Shown here: in pieces, positions 1-8,306 of the stretch
Numbering within the stretch: position 1 is the first letter of the stretch
Layout: each line of letters starts with the position of its first letter
NCBI GenBank assembly: GCA_003118195.1
Contig: BEXV01000478.1
Coordinates: 184,539-194,991 of the forward strand
Source: Hemicentrotus pulcherrimus
Lineage: Eukaryota; Echinodermata; Echinoidea; Camarodonta; Strongylocentrotidae
Reading direction: 5' to 3'
Length of the DNA stretch: 10,453 nt
Made by a program: the position numbers and the translations under genes
The notes under the pieces: model-generated
What the model was told of the DNA's origin: nothing
Database searches by the model: none
Seen by the model: the letters and a program-made list of their open reading frames with translations, nothing else

Positions 1-852
1 CCCCAAAATCGCACGAAAGATCATAGACCAGTTTATCGTACGGTACCCGGGACAAATGTAATTCAGGCATAAGGTAGGCCGATCCCACTTGGGTAGAAAG
101 GGATGCATGTAACGTCCTTAATATGCATGCTAGTCGAGATGATCTATGACAATTAAAGCCACATACGGACTTAGATTATGAACAAATTTCATCACAACTT
201 TAAAATCATGATAATTAATATGTAAACCTGTTTCTAATTACAGACCGGTAAACTAAAGCTACATCGGAAATGCATATTTAGCACGGTGATCTTCTTTATT
301 ATTGGTATGTACTTTACTCCTCTGACATAAAATTGTAAACCCTGTTGCAACTCTTTTTAAATCATTGTTATGTTTATTTTAACCGAATCTTTTAATATGC
401 TCAAAATTCATGATTATTCTTAAACGGGATTTATTATTTTCCTTTGTATTCAGAGATCTTGTTGCCTTCTTTGTTTATTCATCTCAGACTTAATATCATC
501 AATATACTGTTAAACTTATTTCTATCGGTGTGGTGTGTATGTTTTTACATATGCTTGTTTCTATTTATTAAAGTATAAATTTCATCTTGCGTAAATAAAT
601 AAGATTCTAGATGAAAAAGAGCATTGTAGCGTGCAGTGGCTTAACTATCCAACAGGCACATGTACAGCATCCCAGAAATGAAAAGGGAGAGAGAGGGGAA
701 GAATGTGAAAAGAAGCTGATATGACCACTTTTATCCACAAAAGGTGGCCTTGTTTATTCACATTTTATAAACATAATACCATTGGTGCCCCTAGCTCTCT
801 CGTGTCAGTGCCCATCCCTCGAGACCCCCATGCAAAAATTCACAATTTTCCG
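1..852. other. AT-rich non-coding stretch, no gene seen
   Basis: No exon with convincing splice borders, no domain signature and no RNA gene was seen on either strand. The sequence is AT-rich with frequent stops. A short purine-rich patch (around 685-715) and ordinary low-complexity T-rich stretches are the only structure. It is probably intron or upstream flank of the + strand gene that follows, but its position relative to the gene start is unknown. Confidence 0.5.
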
Positions 853-1024
853 TATTGTTATTGTTATCATTACGATTATCATCTTTTCATTAATATTATT
901 ATCATCATTATTATTATTTGGATTATGTTATTGTTGTTGGTAGTGTTCGTTTCATCATAATTATCATCACCACCCATCACCATCATCATATCATTATCAT
1001 CGTCAACATCATTATCATCATAAC
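853..1024. repeat. Imperfect ATT/ATC trinucleotide microsatellite
   Basis: About 170 bp built from ATT, ATC and GTT triplets with interruptions, reading ATTGTTATTGTTATC at the left and TTATCATCATAACC at the right. Because the period is three, reading frames stay open across it and yield low-complexity Ile/His-rich or antisense Asp/Asn-rich peptides. These are by-products of the repeat and not genes. A similar tract recurs at 8843-8893. It ends about 15 bp before the proposed exon at 1040. Confidence 0.85.
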
Positions 1025-1039
1025 CATTTTGGCACACAG

Positions 1040-1276
1040 CTTTACCCGCGCCGTTAGATGCAATGGAAAGGACACAAACTTGCCACAAGAACGTGTATGG
1101 ACCACTCAACTACACCTTACCAATATTCAACGAGTGTCTGCAGAAGCAACACACCAATGGCAGTATGGTACAGACGATTCCGAAGCTCATACCTGTCCCG
1201 ACGGCGGCTAACGGTTGCCGTACACGGAATGGAAAGTTAGGAATTCCTCCCGGATACAGAACATGCAATTTCCCTG
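1040..1276 (+). CDS. Candidate internal exon, unassigned four-cysteine extracellular module
   Basis: This is a proposed exon of 237 nt, exactly 79 codons, entered and left in phase 1. The acceptor is GGCACACAG before 1040 and the donor is GTAATC from 1277; the donor is mediocre. The translation is open throughout and has four cysteines, in TQTC, FNEC, ANGC and YRTC, with gaps of 18, 26 and 15 residues. It also has an N-Y-T glycosylation sequon, and the segment is less AT-rich than its surroundings. The spacing of the first three cysteines, YGPLNYT, and NGCRTRNG followed by PPGY resemble a kringle, but the kringle tryptophans and the PWC motif are absent. The end also faintly recalls a CCP/sushi module. 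I do not assign a fold. Phase 1-1 symmetry matches the EGF exon downstream, so splicing between them would keep frame. It could be a decayed exon or chance open sequence. Confidence 0.3.
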
Positions 1277-1494
1277 GTAATCATTTAGACCACACCCTTC
1301 CTTTGTAACACAAAAGTAGGCATTAATTATGAGGCCACTCATTTTCCGAAGTGAAATTTAATGAAGGTTCATAATAATCTGAAATAAAAATGTCAAATTC
1401 CAGCCCCGGTGGTTTATTATCCCCAAAATGAAATAGAATATACAACTCCAAAAGGTGTGGGCCGTACAACCTTATGGTTTTCCTACCAAAGATC

Positions 1495-1560
1495 CATAAT
1501 TTCGAAAATGGTGTAAGGTTTCATAATTCTGAAAATGGAATAGGGCTCATAATTCTGAAG
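1495..1560. repeat. Degenerate tandem repeat, about 26-27 bp period, 2.5 copies
   Basis: Three successive units begin CATAATTTCGAAAATGG (1495), CATAATTCTGAAAATGG (1522) and CATAATTCTGAAG (1548). The first two are 27 and 26 bp long and the third is cut short. A looser relative, TTCATAATAATCTGAAA, lies upstream near 1368. The open reading frame over this stretch gives a repetitive HNFENG/HNSENG peptide, which is a consequence of the repeat. I see no evidence that it is translated. Confidence 0.6.
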
Positions 1561-1695
1561 TTTCTTAACTTTAAGAAAAATATAGGTTTCCAAGTCGTTC
1601 TATTGAATTTTCGGATTGGATACTTCGAACCCATTCGTTTTTCGAATTACGAACCTCCAGTTTAACAAAACTTGGAGGAAATGGCATGTACAATA

Positions 1696-1705
1696 GGGGG
1701 GGGGG
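1696..1705 (+). repeat. Homopolymer G10
   Basis: Ten consecutive G residues, followed within 20 bp by a C-rich stretch (AAGCCCCCTCG). Such runs are prone to length error in sequencing, so the exact count is uncertain. Confidence 0.9.
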
Positions 1706-2577
1706 TCCTTCTCGAAGCCCCCTCGCTCAAAACAGTAAAACTCACATAGAAAAATAAACTGCACCTTTCTCCATCTACATGTGTTTACCCATCGAATTCA
1801 AAGGGGGAAATCCATACTGGTATCAAGTTGGTTTTAATGGAAGTATAACATTAAAAGGAACAGTCATTGAAAATTTGAACAAATGTCGATTAAACATATG
1901 AAAATTCTGATTTTTAAGATGCGACCAACCGAGCACAAGTTGGACACACTGTGACGTCTCTCCAATATGCTCTGCACATAAGATTTCAAAAAATTGTAAT
2001 TTTCTTGATTGTTGATAGCGGGATTGAATAAAGAAATATTTGCAATAATTATTTTAAGGGTGCTTTTATGATTGAAAATTTTCTAGTACAGAGCAAATGG
2101 TGGGCCTTTACTTTCATAAAAGCTTGAGAAGCGCTGGTTTAAGTGGTCATAACTTCAAATCCGTAACCACGAAACACCATATTCTCGATTAATTAGCCCG
2201 TTACCTTGCAAACCTCACGTTTAGGGTTCTGTCAGATTTTTGTTTCCCTCTCATTGCGGGGCCAAAGTGCATTGAAGTCTATTAAAATACAAAGTATCTA
2301 ATAAAAATAGAATGGATAACTGTTTTATAAGAACGATTTTTTCTTTGTTGTACCTCTTCCCAATATAAAGTAGTATGTACCTGCGTATATTATGAAGGAG
2401 GAGCAAGGGAAGCAATATTTGTCCCTCTTGATAGTTTTCCGACCAAGGTAAAAACAACAAAAGCAGCCACGTTGTATAAAGTATATTATTTTGTTGGTAG
2501 CCGGGTGTGGAATAATTTTGTTAACAATAGTAAGATTTCACATGGAAACGCACGAAGTGAAGACTTCTTTTTTGTTT

Positions 2578-2587
2578 GGGGGGGGGG
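2578..2587 (+). repeat. Homopolymer G10
   Basis: Ten consecutive G residues followed by AGG, directly outside the left arm of the inverted repeat that begins near 2590. It is preceded by a T-rich run (CTTTTTTGTTT). The length may be unreliable. Confidence 0.9.
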
Positions 2588-2589
2588 AG

Positions 2590-3045
2590 GATGTTTCACG
2601 TAGACAAATATCAACTACAGATGGACTTGACATATGACAGGCCGTTCATGCCACTGGTTGCTCTTATCATTTGTCTCTAAAGCGAAGTGCATATCGTGGT
2701 CACAGATCTACAGAATTGACATTTTCAATGGTTCATGGTAGAGCAAACAAATTAATTTCCAGTTCTATTTAAGATTTGGACTTACACTATGATGGGCAGT
2801 TGATGCGCCTACAAATTCTTGAACCTGATATGAAATTAGAGGGAAAATACCCAAGAAATTATCATTTTCAGATAACACAAATTCTCCAACAATTAACTCA
2901 CGAATGTCAATTCTGTAGATTTATGACCACGATTTCAACGTCCATTGAGAGCCCAATGCTAGGGATGGTGATAGCAAACAGTGACATGAACAGCCTGACA
3001 TAGTCCAAGTCCAACCTAAGTCGATCTCAGTCTTTGTGAACGGTC
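2590..3045. mobile_element. Large imperfect inverted repeat, probable foldback or MITE-type element
   Basis: The left arm (about 2590-2770) is the reverse complement of the right arm (about 2847-3045) along most of its length, around a short unpaired centre. The best blocks are a perfect 18-bp match between 2706-2723 and 2903-2920, and a 12-of-13 match between 2638-2650 (CAGGCCGTTCATG) and 2985-2997 (CATGAACAGCCTG). Weaker but collinear similarity runs between and outside these, for example GTTGAT..GTCT..GTGAA against GTCGAT..GTCT..GTGAA at the outer ends. No transposase reading frame is visible and no clear target-site duplication was found. It could be a non-autonomous DNA transposon, or two neighbouring copies of one repeat in opposite orientation. 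Outer limits are approximate. Confidence 0.65.
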
Positions 3046-3858
3046 TGAAAAGACCCTTACTTTTGAAAGTAGTCAGTCACCCTTCCAGCACCATGCATGA
3101 CCCTCGAAAAGTGAGTTCCTTACGGAAACATACCGGATCGCAGTAAAAACAGAATTCATGCCTCTCCTGATGCAAAGGCTTTGATACGCCACTGGTAACA
3201 TGTCAAAACATTACAGAACTTTAAAAAAACAGGAAGAAGCTTCCCTCGGGAAGGAGTTGTCAGACGTTCCTAGAAGTCTAATCAATTTCCTTTTAAGCCG
3301 ATGGAACCAACTTTTAAATAACTACTGCCTGTGGCTGTACATTACGATGGATATAAAACTGATACAAGTTTTCGTCAAGAAGGGGTTGGCATACCTCTGC
3401 AAAAACAATAAATGTGCGCTTCAATTTGGTTCTCGTTGGGAGTGGGAATTGACCTAGGGGTCTTTTTCAGGGTAGGGGGTTATTGTCCACGATTTGGGGA
3501 TCTTTGACCTAGGGGGATGATTGTACAGGGGAAAATTATAAGGCATAGGCCTGCACCTCATGGACGCAAACATTTAATAAATGAATGAATGACAGATAGA
3601 TTAGTTTTTTTTTAAGCATAATAACATGTGCATTTACTGATTGAATGGTAATGAGGAAGAACAAATATAAGCTTTTACCGTTGAAAGCTTGAAGTTTCTT
3701 ATTTCCATTTCCGTATAGTTCATATGAAATCCTAGGTTTTCCGTTTGATTGTGTATGCAATCAAAAAGAAAGACCAAAACATACTCACCCGTCCCATAGA
3801 CAAACGCATGAACATACACACACACAAAAACTAAGTTTCTTTCCTTTATCTTTAATAG
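3046..3858. other. Non-coding stretch before the EGF exon, no gene seen
   Basis: No exon or RNA gene was recognised. A moderately long open frame at 3200-3457 encodes nothing I recognise and lacks convincing splice borders. The last 30 bp before 3859 form the polypyrimidine tract and acceptor of the EGF exon. G-rich repeats at 3449-3536 are listed separately. A short (AATG)3-like run lies near 3578-3591. Confidence 0.45.
3449..3536 (+). repeat. G-rich degenerate direct repeats
   Basis: TTGACCTAGGGG occurs at 3449-3460 and again at 3504-3515. Between and after them a related phrase recurs, GTAGGGGGTTATTGTCCACG and then CTAGGGGGATGATTGTACAG, which suggests an old tandem array or a fragment of a dispersed repeat. 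Six runs of three or more G lie within about 85 bp, but one gap is 16-17 nt, so a stable G-quadruplex is not assured. Confidence 0.55.
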
Positions 3859-3960
3859 ATTGTGACAAAAAGCTCTGTGAAAACGGCTGGTGCGAGGAGA
3901 CTATGGAAAGCTATTTATGCCACTGTTCACCTGGATTTAAAGGGAAACATTGCAATGAAC
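3859..3960 (+). CDS. EGF-like domain exon of a secreted or membrane protein
   Basis: This is an internal exon of 102 nt, 34 codons, phase 1 at both ends. The acceptor is strong (TTTCTTTCCTTTATCTTTAATAG) and the donor is GTGAGA. It encodes one complete EGF-like module with spacing C-x4-C-x4-C-x8-C-x-C-x8-C. Recognisable pieces are CDKKLCENGWC, the aromatic two residues before the fourth Cys (SYLC), and the C-terminal loop CSPGFKGKHC. The calcium-binding N-terminal D-x-D/N-E-C pattern is not visible, and the Asp/Asn hydroxylation position carries Glu, so it is probably a non-calcium EGF. Such modules form small disulphide-bonded extracellular spacers or binding units. One-domain phase 1-1 exons are typical of shuffled EGF modules. 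The next secure exon of the same orientation and phase is the fibrinogen-related one at 10098. Confidence 0.93.
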
Positions 3961-4489
3961 GTGAGAAAAATATATTTAAAAAATTGAGTTCTGATAAAGG
4001 TGCAACAAAACATCGATAGAATTCTGCGACCTTTCCGATTCTTTTAATATCATTTGAGTGTTTTAAGAATATTATAGCAGTAGACCTTATACTAATAGTA
4101 GCGATATCATATTATATGGTTCAGAAAGTTTGAATGTGCAGAAGTAGAAAAAGGTATCTTCAGGAAAAAAGAAAGAGCCCCGATACGGAAGATGCGTGAT
4201 ATGAAACTGTTGTCTGATAGAAACAACATATTAGGTGAACTCAAGGAAAGATTAGGTCATTTACCAGGTTTTCGATGTTTTTTTTTTTTTGTTGTTGCTT
4301 TAATACTGGCATTTTGGTTCCGCCTTCTAGCTTTGTCCCCCTTTTCCGTTGATAAAGCACTTAAAATAAGAGAGTGTTTCCTTTTCAATGTTTTCTTCTT
4401 CAAACATGATCTTCTTGTTCAGACGCAGGCAATTTACACCTGTGTAAGGAGCTAGTTGGGGTAAATATGGTGAGGTATTTGCAAAGGTC
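3961..4489. other. Intronic AT-rich sequence, no gene seen
   Basis: This begins with the donor of the EGF exon. It contains a T13 run at 4278-4290 and an open frame at 4192-4455. The hydrophobic stretch in that frame comes from the T-run, and I see no matching splice borders or family signature. Confidence 0.5.
4278..4290 (+). repeat. Homopolymer T13
   Basis: Thirteen consecutive T residues followed by GTTGTTGC. On the - strand this is an A13 run and could be an old retroposon tail, but no element body is recognisable next to it. Confidence 0.85.
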
Positions 4490-4820
4490 GTAGTAGTGAC
4501 CGTCTGAACGATGCTCGTGTTAGCTACGCCTACCTTTACCCCGACCTATTTACTCCTGGATTTATCAAGAAGTAACTCGCTATAAAACACGCCTATAAGG
4601 TAGCGAAAGTTGACCGTGTGGATGCTTGCACTTTTACTGAGGGTTATCTGTGACATTTTCACGAGGGTTGTTTGTTACAATCTTAAAAATTACAATTATA
4701 TTTCGCACGGTTTCGATGCAGAAGGCGGGTTGAGGTCGACTAGTACGGGCGCAACCACTTCCGTAAGTTACGCTAGTCGATGGAAGGTCGTGTTAACGTG
4801 GTCCCAGTAAGAGCGTGTAA
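4490..4820. other. CpG-richer block of unknown origin inside the intron
   Basis: This block has visibly more CpG dinucleotides and is less AT-rich than its neighbours, for example GGTCGACTAGTACGGGCGC. It contains short inverted repeats: CGACTAG at 4737-4743 against CTAGTCG at 4773-4779, and GGGGTAAA at 4458-4465 (just outside) against TTTACCCC at 4535-4542 within a longer imperfect pairing. A direct GAGGGTT..TGT repeat lies near 4640-4675. It could be a remnant of a non-autonomous transposon or a regulatory segment. No coding family is recognised. Confidence 0.3.
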
Positions 4821-5897
4821 ACAACTAATGATATGAGTGAAATATACACAGGGTGTTTACTGCCACAGGAATTAGCTTACGCCGACTAGCAAAACCCCTT
4901 CTGAACCTGGCTTATATCATATGAAATCCCACAGTAGAAGGGTCCATGAAATGTCAGTAGAGGTGTTGTTGTCTTACTACATACATTATTTATACGTCTA
5001 GATGTGAAATGCTGGGAGAAACATAGCCTAGGTTAGTATTAAAGAGATCTTTTTAATTCAAACCCTCATTCAAGCCATTTGAATTGCGGATTTATATTGA
5101 CATTATTTCAGGTGCGTTTATAGTTGTATGGAAGAGCAATAGGAGATGACAAATTGTTTAACAAAATATAATTAGGGAATATGATTGAATGAAGAGAAGA
5201 TAAAATGATAGCATAACAATATATTTTTGAGGAAACAAGTTTAAGAAGATGAATAAGGAAAACAACTTGAGCAGATTAAATAATGTCTACAGCCTTTCTT
5301 TCTTTTATATGACAAGAAATATTGTGTGTTTCAGTTCTTCTGTCTTGAATAGTAATGCTTAAGTTGTTTTTGTTAATAGAAAACATAGCTTAAGTCCAGA
5401 CCAGTTGATTGGAGTTTATTTGAATTTAATTCAAATTCAAATTTGAACTTTACTAAAGATTTCCTTTATTATGATTGTCTTCACCCGCGTCCATCCTTAC
5501 ACACGCACATTCCCGCACATATACTCTCATTCTAATTCCCATTCATTTTAATATCATTAATGTTGTTACTATAACTTTCTTTAATTACTTATATCAATAT
5601 TATAAGTAGTAGTATTATCATAATTGTTATCATTATCACTATTTCTTTCGTTTCGATGATTCCACGCCCCACAGTGTGCAACACTACTACGTACATTCCC
5701 CACGTGACAAGCTTTCTTTCTTCATAGGAATAGCTGAACCACATCGAAACAGTAGTAATTTGAACATTTGAAAATGTCACGATGCTACTTGTTTGATAAT
5801 AGATTATTTTGCTAAAAACGTATATGCAAAAGAAAAATGTATTTGTTAAAGCCGTTTTTGTTGTAGAGCGATCTTCAGTCACACAGGGAAAATAGGC
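4821..5897. other. Intronic AT-rich sequence, no gene seen
   Basis: No exon, RNA gene or element body was recognised. It contains an AT-rich palindromic cluster at 5419-5448 and a loose ATT/ATC/GTT-rich stretch around 5600-5640. The 5589-5882 antisense open frame ends in that low-complexity tract and has no family signature. Confidence 0.45.
5419..5448. repeat. AT-rich palindrome cluster
   Basis: Two overlapping palindromes are present: TTGAATT-T-AATTCAA and the perfect 12-bp TTCAAATTTGAA. Such sequence can form a small cruciform but is also expected by chance in AT-rich DNA. Confidence 0.5.
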
Positions 5898-5902
5898 AGG
5901 AG

Positions 5903-5936
<34 letters not shown>

Positions 5937-5970
5937 AAGAGAGGATGAAGATAGAGAGAGAGAGAGAAAG
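5898..5970 (+). repeat. Interrupted (GA)n microsatellite
   Basis: About 73 bp of GA repeats with AAAG and GGATGAAGAT interruptions. The purine strand is +. A complementary-type (CT)n tract occurs at the right end of the window. Confidence 0.92.
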
Positions 5971-6496
5971 GCAAATGTCTTTATATCTTGTTTCCTTGCC
6001 GATGAAAATACATACTTTTTTTAATGATCAGAAACAAAGTTTACGAGACAAAAATGGCAAATAAAATTTCCATTACCAAGTTGGATTTTTTTTGTTTATT
6101 GTCGGCGATAATAAGCGATAAGGAAAGCGAAACATTCAAAGTGTGCCTCATTTCAGCCTTTGAATTCATGTAGGGTATGTGGATATCATGGGGAATTGTA
6201 CTTGAGTAATTTTGGGGAGGGGTATACAGCCCCCCAAAAATGTACCAGCATTAGAAAAATTGCGATATTTGCTTTGTCAAATTTGTTCTTTTGATACATC
6301 ATTCCATAATTCTGACAGCTGAAATACAAAGGAGCTGAGCAGTGCTTATATATTAAAACTATGAATCTCATGTGACCCCTAAATGGGTTGTTTATCAGGC
6401 CGTTAGACTATTTCGAAATTACAATATGATTTGCAAATGAACATCAATATCCACATACATTTTTATACATGGAAAAATCGCACTTTTTGCATTTTA
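5971..6496. other. Intronic sequence, no gene seen
   Basis: AT-rich sequence with no exon or RNA gene recognised. The only local structure is a small hairpin, TTTTGGGG at 6210-6217 pairing with CCCCAAAA at 6232-6239 across a 14-nt loop. Confidence 0.45.
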
Positions 6497-6498
6497 GA

Positions 6499-6530
6499 AT
6501 AATTCAATTCAATTCAGTTCATTTATTTCT
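6499..6530 (-). other. LINE 3' tail: polyadenylation signal plus (GAATT)n repeats
   Basis: On the - strand this reads AGAAATAAATGAAC followed by GAATT repeated about three times, which marks the 3' terminus of the retrotransposon. A short tandem repeat tail in place of poly(A) is common among LINEs of the CR1/L2 type. It fixes both the orientation and the left border of the element. Confidence 0.7.
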
Positions 6531-6540
6531 TCAACCATCA

Positions 6541-6559
6541 ATATATATATATATATATA
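6541..6559. repeat. (AT)n microsatellite within the LINE 3' UTR
   Basis: Nineteen bases of uninterrupted AT alternation, just inside the retrotransposon 3' end. It probably expanded after insertion. Confidence 0.9.
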
Positions 6560-6633
6560 CAGCCAAAATAGGTTACATAAAAAAATTAGCAGAACACAGT
6601 GATGGTTTGGTGAACCCGGATAAAACAAGTCTT

Positions 6634-6890
6634 TTAAAAAGGGGCCGCGAAATTGAAATACATAAAAAGATCAATAATAGTTATACAAAGAAAATCACCA
6701 TCAAAAATTAATATAAACAAGAAAAAACGAGAAGTACAACTCTTGCAGCGGCAGCAAAATTTATATCTACAAGTATATATGAGGACAAAAAGAAAAGAAG
6801 AGCGAACAAGAATAATTATCAAGAAAAAAAAATAAAGAAGTTAAGATTTCCTTGCTTAGCTGTTTGAAACTGGAAAGGGTTGAACTGGTT
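6634..6890 (-). pseudogene. LINE ORF C-terminal tail, out of frame with the RT fragment
   Basis: On the - strand the reading NDIKTSSTLSSFKQLSKEIL appears near the right end. It corresponds to the usual LINE C-terminal phrase in which a short LP-D/N-I-K segment is followed by a SF-x-x-L helix. It then runs into a Phe/Ile/Cys-rich stretch ending at a stop near 6634. This piece is in a different frame from the RT C-terminal fragment ending at 7015, so at least one frameshift lies between. The hydrophobic end is probably 3' UTR read through by chance rather than a membrane segment. Confidence 0.55.
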
Positions 6891-7014
6891 TTGATATCGT
6901 TGGGGAGTTTATTAAGGGAAGTAAATTTTTAATAATTTGAGGCAACGGAAGAGCAAATCTAAGGTAAGTTTATTAAATAACCTTTGCGAGTATAATAAGA
7001 ATGAATTGAGGAAT

Positions 7015-7554
7015 TCAAAACAAGGATATCGCTATAAAAGGATCGAGAGGAGGCAAGATTTTGGCATGAAACTTATTTCTAAACACGAGGGAATTCAAGT
7101 TTATCAAGTCCTTTACTGGTGGTGTATTTGACTGTGAACATAACGGATGTGTAAGATTTAAGGGAGCATTACAGATAATACGAATTGCTTTCTTTTGTAA
7201 AATGTATAATTCATCTAAATGAGTTTTAAAGGTGTGATCCCAGACAATATTACAGTAATTGAAATGAGGGAGTATAATGCTGTTGTAAAGAGTGGTCAGA
7301 ATAAACTGCGGCACAAAAAGTCTAAATTTGGAGAAAACACCAATATATCTTGATATTTTCCTGCAAATTGAGCTTAGATGTGGCTTCCAAGAAAGATATT
7401 CATTACAAATTACACCTAAAAACTGCATATTATCAACCTTTGCTATAACATTTCCACCAATAATGAGGTTTGAGAGATTTGACGGAACCCTCCTTCCTCT
7501 CGAATGAAAAGAAATATACCTAGTTTTGTCAAAATTATTTCTTATTACAAGCAT
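7015..7554 (-). pseudogene. Reverse transcriptase C-terminal fragment of the LINE
   Basis: This is the longest open frame in the window, 179 codons on the - strand, with no start of its own because it is an internal piece of a larger ORF. It begins just after where the FADD region should be, with DKTRYISFHSRGRRVP. It continues through FLGVICNEYLSWKPHL, typical of the RT palm-thumb region of LINEs. YNSIILPHFNYCNIVWDHTF and LQKKAIRIICNAP follow, a conserved C-terminal block in CR1/Jockey-type elements. It ends at TGA (complement of 7015-7017), earlier than an intact ORF would. The upstream border is the nested insertion at about 7568-7720. The absence of internal stops over 540 bp suggests fairly recent decay. 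Confidence 0.9.
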
Positions 7555-7567
7555 ACAATTAATTCAA

Positions 7568-7720
7568 TTCGTCTAGTTCATCGTTTGCTGACGATATAAT
7601 GGCTCTGAAATGGACTATCCAACCGTTTTATCATTCTATCATTGTTTGATAAGTCTTTGATTTTGTTATATCGTGTTATTGTTTTTTATGCTGATTTTCT
7701 GAAATAAAACAAACAAACAA
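7568..7720 (+). mobile_element. Probable nested retroposon 3' end inserted in the LINE
   Basis: This stretch interrupts the reverse transcriptase between the FADET motif (near 7765) and the fragment starting at 7554. In + orientation it ends TTTTCTGAAATAAAACAAACAAACAA, a polyadenylation signal (AATAAA at 7703-7708) followed by an (ACAA)n tail. That is what the 3' end of a second, heavily 5'-truncated LINE or SINE inserted head-on would look like. ACAAT sits at both edges (7555-7559 and 7717-7721), too short to prove a target-site duplication. The host LINE also seems to have lost about 20-25 codons here, so a deletion may accompany the insertion. Confidence 0.5.
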
Positions 7721-7756
7721 TATAAGATTGCCAAATGTTTAATGTGATAATGAAAC

Positions 7757-8100
7757 AGTGGTTTCATCAGCAAACAAAGAGAAGTTTATTTGAAATTGAA
7801 GAATATTTAACTATATCATTTATGTAGACGAGAAAAAGTAGGGGCCATAACACAGATCCCTGTGGGATTCCGCAGGAAACATCCCTTTGTTGAGATTTGA
7901 CACCCATCGATCACCACATTTGTTTCTAAGAACAAATAACGGACGAACCACTGAAGTGGAATCGCTCTAATTCCATTTTTTTTTAACACAATAATACACT
8001 GAGACAATAATTACCAACATCTAATTTATGTGATATAGTATTCTTTCGAAACCCAAATTTTTGGGGTATCAAAATATTGTTAAGCTCAAAAAAATATATA
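7757..8100 (-). pseudogene. Reverse transcriptase palm region of the LINE, frameshifted and defective
   Basis: Several RT motifs are readable on the - strand but in changing frames: PQKFGFRKNTISH near 8060, GIRAIPLQWFVRYL near 7955, CGIPQGSVLWPLLFLVYIND near 7850, and FADETT near 7765. The catalytic F/Y-A-D-D motif reads FADE, so its second Asp is replaced. The block with the first catalytic Asp (D-L-S-K-A-F-D in relatives) should lie between FGFRKN and GIRAIP. Too few codons remain there and I find no trace of it, so it appears deleted. Premature stops also occur. The fragment cannot encode an active polymerase. Confidence 0.75.
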
Positions 8101-8124
8101 CAGCCTGTTGTAAATTATCCTTTC

Positions 8125-8304
8125 TAACATTTTTGAAAAAAATAATAGAGCAATTGGTCTGTAATTAATAATGTCAAGTTTGTCACCTTTTTTGTAAATT
8201 GGGATTACGTTTGCGGTTTTGAGATTATCAGAGACAATACAATACAAGACCAAGAATTAGTTGTGCAAACAAAAGTATTCGAGGTCTAAGAGAGCGATAA
8301 AATC
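8125..8304. repeat. Perfect 180-bp direct repeat, copy 1
   Basis: Identical base for base to 8307-8486, including its homopolymer runs (A7 and T6). It ends immediately before the single ambiguous base N at 8305. Confidence 0.97.
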
Positions 8305-8305
8305 N
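8305..8305. other. Ambiguous base N, likely contig junction
   Basis: This is the only N in the window. It lies between two identical 180-bp copies, with one G after it. The pattern is typical of two overlapping contigs placed end to end with a nominal gap. Confidence 0.7.
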
Positions 8306-8306
8306 G

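Larger units (their letters stand above)
1277..2589. other. Proposed intron sequence, no gene seen
   Basis: AT-rich, stop-dense sequence on both strands with no recognisable exon or RNA gene. It contains the short degenerate tandem repeat at 1495-1560 and the G10 runs at 1696-1705 and 2578-2587, listed separately. If the exon at 1040-1276 is real, this is the first part of a 2.6-kb intron leading to the EGF exon. Confidence 0.45.

Noticed and set aside
879..1109. Antisense open frame with Asp/Asn-rich peptide and the overlapping His/Ile-rich + frames
   Set aside because: Low-complexity translation of the ATT/ATC trinucleotide repeat; open frames are expected there.
1600..1650. GGGTTCGAAGT on the - strand resembling a tRNA T-loop
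   Set aside because: The flanking bases do not pair as a T-stem and no D-arm or acceptor stem is present.
2776..3003. Open frame of 75 codons
   Set aside because: It lies in the centre and right arm of the inverted repeat, lacks an ATG start, and shows no domain.
3200..3457. Open frame of 85 codons beginning with ATG
   Set aside because: No family signature, no good splice borders, and it ends in the G-rich repeat.
4192..4455. Open frame with a Phe/Val/Leu-rich stretch resembling a membrane segment
   Set aside because: The hydrophobicity comes from the T13 run. The possible acceptor at about 4164 gives phases that do not fit the neighbouring exons.
6205..6240. Small GGGG/CCCC hairpin suggestive of a terminator
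   Set aside because: Eight-bp stem in eukaryotic intronic sequence; bacterial terminator logic does not apply.
6634..6822. Cys/Phe-rich open frame looking like a small membrane protein
   Set aside because: It is continuous with the LINE ORF tail and its 3' UTR on the - strand.
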